NCBI GenBank assembly: GCA_016183235.1
Contig: JACPFA010000026.1
Location: 1 to 33,283, forward strand
Origin: Deltaproteobacteria bacterium
GTDB lineage: Bacteria > UBA10199 > DSSB01 > JACPFA01
Direction of reading: 5' to 3'
DNA length: 33,283 nucleotides
Shown: piece after piece, positions 25,230-31,032 of the stretch
How the letters are laid out: each line of letters starts with the position of its first letter
Position numbering within the stretch: the stretch's first letter is position 1
Made by a program: the position numbers and the translations under genes
The notes under the pieces: model-generated
What the model was told of the DNA's origin: nothing
Databases searched by the model: none
Seen by the model: the letters and a program-made list of their open reading frames with translations, nothing else

Positions 25230-25276
25230 TACAAGATCCCGCATGTGTGGTAGCTAAATGAAAATGTCAGTTTAAC

Positions 25277-25318
25277 AACAAACATGACGAAGGTACTAAA
25301 CAAACATGACGAAGGTAC
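25277..25318 (+). promoter_or_regulatory. Tandem 20-bp direct repeats (candidate operator)
   Basis: AACAAACATGACGAAGGTAC occurs twice, at 25277-25296 and 25299-25318, a 22-bp period that puts both copies on nearly the same DNA face. They lie between divergent toxin-antitoxin operons, about 45 bases upstream of the HTH-MNT gene, and could be sites for its HTH domain. Confidence 0.6.
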
Positions 25319-25329
25319 AATAATTTTAT

Positions 25330-25363
25330 TGATTTATATAATAATATTGTATAAAATTACAGA
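25330..25363 (+). promoter_or_regulatory. Candidate promoter of a leaderless HTH-MNT transcript
   Basis: TATAAA at 25350-25355, with a TTGATT about 15 bases upstream, would place transcription start within a few bases of the ATG at 25364. No ribosome-binding site precedes that ATG, so a leaderless message is plausible. Confidence 0.4.
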
Positions 25364-25915
25364 ATGTTTGTGCTTGATCAATCGATCTTTATCCAGGCCT
25401 TGAGAAAAAGCCCTTATAAATCTATTCAAGGGTTGGCCGATGCTTTAGGCATACACCGCAATACCATCCATTATTATTTGACCGAGCATCCGGTCATACC
25501 TACAAAATTGACCGAAATTTTTGATGCCCTCGATCTTGTACCGGGCGACTGTATCAAAAAGAAAACCGCTTCTGCTCATTTAAGACTTGAACCTATTGCA
25601 CCCATCATCGATGCCTTGCATCGACAATTCCCCGAAGTTTCTTTTTGTCTGTTTGGTTCGCGAAGCAAAGCGAAGCCCCACGCCTACTCCGATTGGGATA
25701 TCGGCGTTTTTGCAAGTAAGGAAATTTCTCATGCTCTTTTTCGACAAATCCGAAAGGCTTGCATTGAACTTACCGAAAATTTCCCCTATTTTGTTGAACT
25801 CGTAAATTTAAACCAAGCAGATTATCTTTTCTTAAAAGAAATTTCTAAAACCTGGAAATTCCTAACCGGTCATTTACAAGACTGGTTAGCTTTGCAAAAA
25901 AAGGTTTTAACATGA
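25364..25915 (+). CDS. HTH-fused MNT nucleotidyltransferase (type VII antitoxin-like)
   Basis: A 183-residue protein in two parts. Residues about 18-58 form a helix-turn-helix (IQGLADALGIHRNTIHYYL). Residues about 75-175 form a minimal nucleotidyltransferase with the exact GSx10DxD motif (Gly98-Ser99, Asp110, Asp112). MntA-type antitoxins with this motif AMPylate and silence their HEPN partner. Typical MntA lacks a fused HTH, so this copy may also repress its own operon. The stop overlaps the HEPN gene start (ATGA). Confidence 0.85.
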   Translation: MFVLDQSIFIQALRKSPYKSIQGLADALGIHRNTIHYYLTEHPVIPTKLTEIFDALDLVPGDCIKKKTASAHLRLEPIAPIIDALHRQFPEVSFCLFGSRSKAKPHAYSDWDIGVFASKEISHALFRQIRKACIELTENFPYFVELVNLNQADYLFLKEISKTWKFLTGHLQDWLALQKKVLT

Positions 25916-26280
25916 CCGAACAGAAAAAATTGCCCGAATCGATCAAAGCCCTCGAACATGCATTAACTTTCTTGAAGCTTGCGCAAAAAGATCCCTTTTA
26001 CTTTGCTGGCATTTCGAAAACTTTTGAAACTTGCTTAGAATATGCGTGGAAATACTTAAAACAAAGATCAACCGAGGAAGGGCTCGAAGCCTATAGCCCC
26101 AGGGAAGCAATTAAAATCGGTGGGCGATTAGGCCTCATTGATAATGTTGAAAAATGGCTCGATTTTTTAGAAGACCGCAATCTTGCCGTCCATGATTATT
26201 TAGGAATTGCCGACGAAGATTATTTAAAAACCATCCAAGACTTTGTGACTGAAGTCAAAAAACTTCCCCAACCAAAATAA
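25912..26280 (+). CDS. HEPN toxin-like protein (HepT/HI0074 family)
   Basis: A 122-residue all-helical HEPN protein resembling the nucleotidyltransferase-partner family HI0074 (SPREAIKIGGRLGLIDNVEKWLDFLEDRNLAVHDY). The RNase motif Rx4HxY is intact: Arg89, His94, Tyr96. In type VII systems the tyrosine is the residue AMPylated by the MNT partner, so an active and regulated toxin is expected. It is coupled to the MNT gene and followed by an intrinsic terminator. Confidence 0.87.
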   Translation: MTEQKKLPESIKALEHALTFLKLAQKDPFYFAGISKTFETCLEYAWKYLKQRSTEEGLEAYSPREAIKIGGRLGLIDNVEKWLDFLEDRNLAVHDYLGIADEDYLKTIQDFVTEVKKLPQPK

Positions 26281-26306
26281 AAAAGCCCTCCGTAGAGGGC
26301 CTTTTT
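26281..26306. terminator. Bidirectional intrinsic terminator
   Basis: GCCCTC (26285-26290), loop CGTA, GAGGGC (26295-26300), flanked by A and T runs on both sides. It lies between the convergent HEPN and atpE genes and can end transcription from both directions. Confidence 0.8.
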
Positions 26307-26329
26307 GCAAATAAGATTTTTCGAAATAA

Positions 26330-26650
26330 CTACACCTTGCTGTAAAGCAGGTAGGCGATTAACATCGCAAACAGCACCAATGATTCCATGAGTGCCAAAC
26401 CGATGATCATGGGGCCTTGGATTTTACCGGCAGCGCCGGGGTTGCGGCCAATGCCTTCGAGGGCTGCAGCAGCAGCTCGGCCTTGACCAAGCGCTCCACC
26501 TAACACAGCGATGCCCATACATAAACCCACGGCTAAGCCTACTAATTGATTGTGACCGCCGGCTGGGGCAGCAGCTTCTTCAGCCATGGCCAAAGCTGGC
26601 ACGAAGAAAGATAATAATGATGCATAGATTGCATAGAGTACTTTTCGCAT
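26330..26650 (-). CDS. atpE: ATP synthase F0 subunit c
   Basis: A 106-residue c subunit, the rotor ring of ATP synthase. It has a cleavable-looking signal peptide (residues 1-23, ending ALA-MA), as in several deltaproteobacterial subunits c. Two membrane helices flank the polar loop GRNPGA. The ion-carrying Glu lies in LALMESLVLF. The first helix has GQG as in sodium-type rings, but the second lacks the Thr and Tyr of the sodium signature, so proton coupling is more likely. AAGGAG precedes the start. Confidence 0.94.
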   Translation of the reverse strand: MRKVLYAIYASLLSFFVPALAMAEEAAAPAGGHNQLVGLAVGLCMGIAVLGGALGQGRAAAAALEGIGRNPGAAGKIQGPMIIGLALMESLVLFAMLIAYLLYSKV

Positions 26651-26716
26651 TTTTTGCTCCTTGATTATAATTTCATGAACCTCATGCCACCTTCAAAAAG
26701 TGACTAGACAAATCCC

Positions 26717-26750
26717 ATCATGGATCCCGGATCAAGTCCGGGATGACGGG
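26717..26750. repeat. Family B short palindromic repeat
   Basis: ATGGATCCCGGATC, short loop, GTCCGGGATGACG. Related copies stand at 29197 and 30126. This one sits between atpB and atpE, so it would form a hairpin within the operon transcript. Confidence 0.75.
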
Positions 26751-26758
26751 GAATACCA

Positions 26759-27463
26759 TCAATGTTCGTGGGAAGTTGCCAACCCAACGTACACCGACGA
26801 TAGCAGGGTAAACACAAACGCCTGCACAAAAGACACAAAGATGCCAAAGGCCATGAAAATCACAGGTACCACCCATGGTACCATGTCAGAAAAAAGACTT
26901 AACACCATGTGATCGGCTGTCATGTTGCTTAAAAGCCGGACCGACAAGGTGATGGGGCGAACACAGTGCCCAATAATCTCGATCGCCCCAATCAAAGGTG
27001 CCATCACCCAAATGGGCCCCAAAAAGTGCTTTAAGTAGCCAATCCCATGGGCTTTAAAACCATAAAAATTGTAATAAAAAAAGATGATGATCGCGATGCC
27101 TAAGTTGGTATTCATGTGATCGGTCGCCGCATGAACCCCTGGAATCAATCCTAAGATGTTATTCACAAAAATATAAAAGAAGATCCCACCCAAAAGTGGC
27201 ATGTGCTTTTTGGCATCGTGGCCTAAAATGCCTTCAAACAAACCATAAAGACTCTCCACCCCCACTTCGAGAATGTTTAATAAATTAACCTTGGGGCTAG
27301 GGGTAACAGCCGCTTCTAATTGAAACAATTCTCTTTTAACATAAAACCCTATCGAAACCAGCAAGACCCCCGACAAAAGCGCTGAATACACGTAGTAATA
27401 TTTGGGATTCAAGGCCGGTAAAAAATAACCGATCCAAGTAAAATGTTCGGCAGCGACGATCAT
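26759..27463 (-). CDS. atpB: ATP synthase F0 subunit a
   Basis: A 234-residue membrane protein with five to six hydrophobic helices. The essential arginine is in RPITLSVRLLSNMTADHM, the equivalent of E. coli Arg210, and the later helix FVQAFVFTLLSSVYVG is the conserved C-terminal signature. It forms the ion half-channels facing the c ring. GAGGAG precedes the ATG. Gene order atpZ-atpI-atpB-atpE is the split F0 arrangement common in Deltaproteobacteria. Confidence 0.95.
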   Translation of the reverse strand: MIVAAEHFTWIGYFLPALNPKYYYVYSALLSGVLLVSIGFYVKRELFQLEAAVTPSPKVNLLNILEVGVESLYGLFEGILGHDAKKHMPLLGGIFFYIFVNNILGLIPGVHAATDHMNTNLGIAIIIFFYYNFYGFKAHGIGYLKHFLGPIWVMAPLIGAIEIIGHCVRPITLSVRLLSNMTADHMVLSLFSDMVPWVVPVIFMAFGIFVSFVQAFVFTLLSSVYVGLATSHEH

Positions 27464-27488
27464 GCAGCACTCCTCAACAACTAAAAAA

Positions 27489-27842
27489 CTAAAACTTAAA
27501 CGCCTGGGCTAAAAAACTTAGGGGCAAAGTACTAGCCCCTAGGATTAGCCCCAAGATATCCATCTTGAGTAGGCTTGCCAATACCCAAAATCCACCAAAT
27601 AACAAGCTTAATTTTAACAAAAAAACGGCGGCTAATTTAAAACGGGGAATTTCTGCAATGCCTGCGATTTTTCTAACTAGCCATGTCCAACCTACCAAAT
27701 TAAGCGTCATTAATAATGAAGCCAATAACGTTGCAACTCCCAACGATGAACTGCCAAAAACCCAACTAGCCACCACCAATATCAGGGCAACCACCAATTG
27801 GGTTATGATTAATGAAAACTTGGCCGTAGATTGTTCACTCAT
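27489..27842 (-). CDS. atpI: ATP synthase subunit I-like membrane protein
   Basis: A 117-residue protein with four hydrophobic helices (LIITQLVVALILVVASWVF, LGVATLLASLLMTLNLVGW, FKLAAVFLLKLSLLFGGFWVLA, ILGLILGASTLPLSFLA). Size, topology and place between atpZ and atpB fit AtpI, which assists c-ring assembly. It overlaps the end of atpZ by eight bases. The sequence of this family is poorly conserved, so context carries the call. Confidence 0.78.
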   Translation of the reverse strand: MSEQSTAKFSLIITQLVVALILVVASWVFGSSSLGVATLLASLLMTLNLVGWTWLVRKIAGIAEIPRFKLAAVFLLKLSLLFGGFWVLASLLKMDILGLILGASTLPLSFLAQAFKF

Positions 27843-28056
27843 GGTTTTTATTTTTAACGATTTTTATCAATTGATAGAAACTTGCAACCGCTCCCAGAAC
27901 TAAGCCGGTCAACGCTAACCAAGGTTGGGTTGAAAATTGCCGGTCTAAATAATCACCTAACCACAGGCCGCCACCCACTAATACGGCTAGTTGCACCCCT
28001 AGCCCAGAATAAAGCCCTAGTTGCGACCAGCGATCATTAGATCTCTTTTCTATCAA
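27835..28056 (-). CDS. atpZ: AtpZ/AtpI-type small ATP synthase accessory protein
   Basis: A 73-residue protein with two membrane helices (LGVQLAVLVGGGLWLGDYLD and WLALTGLVLGAVASFYQLI), the AtpZ pattern. The start is taken as TTG 28056, since AGAGG lies five bases upstream and family homology begins there. The open frame continues upstream only through a fold-back palindrome. The ribosome-binding site is part of that palindrome's arm, so the hairpin could hide it. Confidence 0.78.
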   Translation of the reverse strand: MIEKRSNDRWSQLGLYSGLGVQLAVLVGGGLWLGDYLDRQFSTQPWLALTGLVLGAVASFYQLIKIVKNKNHE

Positions 28057-28181
28057 GGGGACCTCTAAAAAGGGCCCAGATGCAAGGCGCCCGCAAAGAC
28101 GCGACCGGAGCGTATATGGAAATACGTGAGGATCGCGTCTTTGTGGGCAACGCAGCAGATGGGCCCTTTTTAGGGGTCCCC
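28057..28181. repeat. Large nested fold-back palindrome 5
   Basis: Outer arms 28057-28078 and 28160-28181 match at 21 of 22 positions. Inner arms 28089-28106 and 28131-28148 match at 16 of 18. The centre is CGTAT...ATACG followed by GAGGA. All share one centre at about 28119. It fills the gap between the 330-residue lipoprotein gene and atpZ and carries the atpZ ribosome-binding site. Confidence 0.83.
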
Positions 28182-28190
28182 CCAAGGTAT

Positions 28191-29183
28191 TTATTGCACC
28201 GGCACAGGGGGTGGCTCCTCATTCCCCTTAGGAGGAATCGCCTTTTGACTTAAGGCTTCAACCGTTGCCTTGTCGACATTGAGTGAAAGCGTGATGCGGT
28301 CTTTGGTGGAACCTATGGTAAGGCCCTTAAGGAGTTTATCCATGTTGGGATCTTGTTGGGCCATGGCTGCACCTATCATGGTGATAAAAGTATTGATGCT
28401 CCCAACAATCTTTTTTGCTGAGTCTTCATTGGCCGTTAAAGCACCCACATCTAAGAGAAATTTATCGGCCGTAAAATCTAAGGCAAAATCAATGGCCGAA
28501 ACCTTGTTTAAATCGGCAAGGGGGTTGTTGGCGCCACCGGATGGGTCTTCAGGGATCGCCCCGGCTGGGATTTTGCTAACTCCCCAAACCATTTTCTCTT
28601 TATTCATGCCCTTAATTAAATTCATCATGTCACCATTGGCCTCAATGGATTCTGCTTTTTTGGCCGCCGTGTCGATGGTGGCCTGAACCGAACCTGTGTC
28701 TCCAATCACAATATTATTGGCGTCAAGGATGGCAAAACCCTCGTTGGGTTTTTTGCTGTTGGTGTAAATCTTTTTACCGCCATGTTCTTGCGAGGTCACT
28801 TCCCCACCGCTCTTTTGAGCCATATCACGGATGGAATTTAAAATGGCGGCCTCTTCAAAACTGCCGGTCAACAACACGGCTGGTTTGGGTTCAACGCCTG
28901 AGCCTTTAAAATTCAAAAACACATAAAAGCTCTCGACCTTGTCGCTGACCTGTTTGACTTGTTCGGGCATTTGAGTGATGATTTGCGCCCCAAAAGGTGA
29001 GGTTAAGATTTTTTTCCAATTGCCAGAAAGAACAAAATTGGCATCTTTGGAAATGTAACTGATCCCTTTGGCCGCTTGACCAACCCCCTCGGGTTTTTTA
29101 CCACAGCCCTTCCCGCATTGCACAAAAGTTAATGCAACGATGAGCAACAAAGAAACTTTAAAAACTTGAGAAAATCTTTTCAT
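28191..29183 (-). CDS. Hypothetical lipoprotein
   Basis: A 330-residue exported protein. The signal peptide ends in a lipobox-like FVQC, followed by GKGCGKK. The body has alternating strands and helices with two similar-looking halves (YISKDANFVLSGNWKKIL near the start, KIPAGAIPEDP and FALDFTADKFLLDVG later) and a Pro-rich tail. I recognise no named family; similar Cys-anchored proteins with an SKDA-F-V-L-S motif occur in Myxococcota. GGGAGTT precedes the ATG. It lies upstream of the F0 genes on the same strand. Confidence 0.7.
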   Translation of the reverse strand: MKRFSQVFKVSLLLIVALTFVQCGKGCGKKPEGVGQAAKGISYISKDANFVLSGNWKKILTSPFGAQIITQMPEQVKQVSDKVESFYVFLNFKGSGVEPKPAVLLTGSFEEAAILNSIRDMAQKSGGEVTSQEHGGKKIYTNSKKPNEGFAILDANNIVIGDTGSVQATIDTAAKKAESIEANGDMMNLIKGMNKEKMVWGVSKIPAGAIPEDPSGGANNPLADLNKVSAIDFALDFTADKFLLDVGALTANEDSAKKIVGSINTFITMIGAAMAQQDPNMDKLLKGLTIGSTKDRITLSLNVDKATVEALSQKAIPPKGNEEPPPVPVQ

Positions 29184-29196
29184 ATAAATAACTCCC

Positions 29197-29228
29197 TATG
29201 GATCCCGGGTCTTAGCCCGGGATGACGT
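29197..29228. repeat. Family B short palindromic repeat
   Basis: TATGGATCCCGGGTC, loop TTA, GCCCGGGATGACG. It lies upstream of the hypothetical lipoprotein gene. It matches the copy at 30126 almost exactly. Confidence 0.78.
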
Positions 29229-29269
29229 TTGATTAAAAATCGCATCTGAACTGAACACATTGCAAAAAA

Positions 29270-30004
29270 TTACTCAACTTTAAAATAGGCCCCTATCCAT
29301 TGGCGTAAACTTGCTTGAGCTTGCTGGGCCAGGGCTTTTAAATGGGGCAATTTAAACAAAAACGTAGGTTGCTCACTTAAAGTTTTTAAAATTTTTAAAG
29401 GCCGCGGCCTGCCATCAGCCCCCATCCATTCTGTAACGTTTTCTAAACTCTGAGCCTGTTCATCATAAACAAACCGTACGGCTGAAAAGGGAATGCCCGC
29501 TTTAATTAGAGGTGGGGCCCAAACCAGGCTTTCCATGTCTACCCCAAAGGCATGGGTGTTCATAAAAGCCGCCTGTTTCTGTTGCAGCGTTACCAGAGGG
29601 GCCGCTACGGTCAAAAGCGGGGCTTTATGATATTGAAGCGCGGCGATTTTGAGTGCCTTTTCTACTTTCAAATCAAGGGAAGCCCAAGAAGTCGTGAGGC
29701 TTGGCAAAATAGTTTGAGCTAGGATGGCCTCGCCTCCTTTAATATGTGGGCTCAAAGCCCCACAATAACCGGTCAGCAAAGCGCTTTGGATAGGCCATTG
29801 TTGCAAAAGGCTTGGTAAGCAAGCCACACCCCTTCCAATGCCGGTTTTTAAAAGTAAAACTGGTTTTTTAAAAATAAGCCCACGATAAAGCAGGCCTTGG
29901 GTCAATTTTATTTTCTCCTCTACTTTAAGCCAAGCAAGCACAGCCTTGGCCTCATGGGGCATGGCCACAACAATCAGGGTGAAGGGATCGTTTTGATACT
30001 GCAT
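29270..30004 (-). CDS. Nucleoside phosphorylase superfamily protein
   Basis: A 244-residue protein of the MTA/SAH nucleosidase - purine phosphorylase fold. Visible: LIVVAMPHEAKAVLAWL, the phosphate/ribose loop LLLKTGIGRG, TGYCGAL, AFGVDMESLVW (the ribose-binding Met-Glu pair) and a late Asp in RFVYDEQ. It resembles the HpnG-like branch (hopanoid-associated phosphorylase), but no other hopanoid gene is near. ATG 30004 is chosen because homology starts there; upstream codons lack a ribosome-binding site. Confidence 0.8.
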   Translation of the reverse strand: MQYQNDPFTLIVVAMPHEAKAVLAWLKVEEKIKLTQGLLYRGLIFKKPVLLLKTGIGRGVACLPSLLQQWPIQSALLTGYCGALSPHIKGGEAILAQTILPSLTTSWASLDLKVEKALKIAALQYHKAPLLTVAAPLVTLQQKQAAFMNTHAFGVDMESLVWAPPLIKAGIPFSAVRFVYDEQAQSLENVTEWMGADGRPRPLKILKTLSEQPTFLFKLPHLKALAQQAQASLRQWIGAYFKVE

Positions 30005-30097
30005 AGTCTCTTTTTCAAACACCTTTACCCCCTCACCTACCCCGGTGTTTTTGGCAAACTCAAGTGAATTCAAGGGGATCTTTTAGCCCGCCTCACC

Positions 30098-30114
30098 TTG
30101 GCACGAGTTTGGCA
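30098..30114 (+). promoter_or_regulatory. Sigma-54-type promoter of the cationic protein gene
   Basis: TTGGCACGAGTTTGGCA has GG (30100-30101) and GC (30112-30113) ten bases apart and a perfect TTGGCACG upstream half; the downstream half is TGGC instead of TTGC. Transcription would start near 30125 and include a family B hairpin before the ribosome-binding site of the gene at 30187. Confidence 0.52.
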
Positions 30115-30125
30115 ATTGCTTGACT

Positions 30126-30159
30126 ATCATGGATCCCGGGTCACAAGCCCGGGATGACG
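30126..30159. repeat. Family B short palindromic repeat
   Basis: ATCATGGATCCCGGGTC, loop ACA, AGCCCGGGATGACG. It would lie in the 5' leader of the gene that starts at 30187. Confidence 0.78.
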
Positions 30160-30186
30160 CAGATGTCATTAAAAAAAGGAGCTTTT

Positions 30187-31032
30187 ATGTCTATTTCAGC
30201 CTCAGTTATTCAAACTGTTTGCCAATTTTTACCAAAACCTAAAATTGTTCTGCCTCCTCCTCGTAATATCCTTCTCCCCCTACCTTCGCCTAAGTTAGAT
30301 CAATATTCCCCACCTAAGGTTGGAAATGATGCCGCGTCAAAGATTGCGTCCATCAAAACCGATTTGCGTCAAAAATTGGCCCAGCTTGATGAAAAAACTC
30401 AACAAGAATTAACCAAAATAAATAGTAAGCGGCAAAGCAAGGGGCAAGCACCCATTGATTTTAAAAAGATCAACGAAGCCATGTTGCAAATCATGGAAAA
30501 TTTTCGCCTGAGCCCCGATGAAAAGAAACAGGCCATTGAGGCCTTGCGCAAAGAATATGGGCTTTCGAAAAAAGAAATGAAAAACTTGTTTACCAAACGT
30601 TTTCAGGCCCATTATCAAGCGGCAAGTCGTGAATTACAAAATTATTCTTCAGAAAAAGAACGTGCTTTAACCCAAAGTATAGAACAAGCCCAACGCACCT
30701 ATGGTGTAAATTCTGGGCAAGCCTTAAGCCTACAAAATCAACTGAATCAACTCAAAGCCACCACGGCCACGGCTCAAAATCAGTTCAATCAACAAGCCAA
30801 CACCACTGGTTCAATGTACAAGGGGGGCTTTTGGAGCAAACTCAAGGGCGCCTTTAAAAAGATCGGTGGTTTTTTAAAGAAGGGCATTGGAGCCCTCGTG
30901 AAAAAGGTATGGCTCCCCGTAACCAAAGCTGCGTTAAAGATTGCGTCAAAAGTAGCCCCGTTTATCCCGGGGCCTTGGGGAAAATTGGCAAGCCTTGCTC
31001 AGCCATTTTTCAATCTGATGACTCAACGCTAG
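30187..31032 (+). CDS. Cationic amphipathic C-terminal protein, unknown function
   Basis: A 281-residue protein I do not recognise. The N-terminus is Pro-rich (residues 17-45), the middle helical and charged (50-200), with a Gln/Asn/Thr-rich hinge. Residues 212-268 form a Lys/Gly-rich amphipathic segment (KLKGAFKKIGGFLKKGIGAL) reminiscent of membrane-active peptides and of some phage or secreted structural proteins. There is no signal peptide. AGGAG precedes ATG 30187. The 3' end overlaps the convergent large gene by 23 bases. A sigma-54-type promoter lies upstream. Confidence 0.72.
   Translation: MSISASVIQTVCQFLPKPKIVLPPPRNILLPLPSPKLDQYSPPKVGNDAASKIASIKTDLRQKLAQLDEKTQQELTKINSKRQSKGQAPIDFKKINEAMLQIMENFRLSPDEKKQAIEALRKEYGLSKKEMKNLFTKRFQAHYQAASRELQNYSSEKERALTQSIEQAQRTYGVNSGQALSLQNQLNQLKATTATAQNQFNQQANTTGSMYKGGFWSKLKGAFKKIGGFLKKGIGALVKKVWLPVTKAALKIASKVAPFIPGPWGKLASLAQPFFNLMTQR

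Noticed and set aside
25277-25318. CRISPR-like array
   Set aside because: Only two copies with a 2-base spacer; no array and no cas genes.
26330-26650. Sodium-coupled c ring
   Set aside because: GQG in helix 1 hints at it, but the Thr and Tyr of the helix-2 sodium signature are Leu and Phe here.
28057-28185. N-terminal extension of atpZ
   Set aside because: The extra residues are entirely fold-back sequence, and AtpZ homology begins just after TTG 28056.
30154-30186. Upstream ATG for the cationic protein gene
   Set aside because: It lies in the family B repeat, while ATG 30187 has a well-placed AGGAG.
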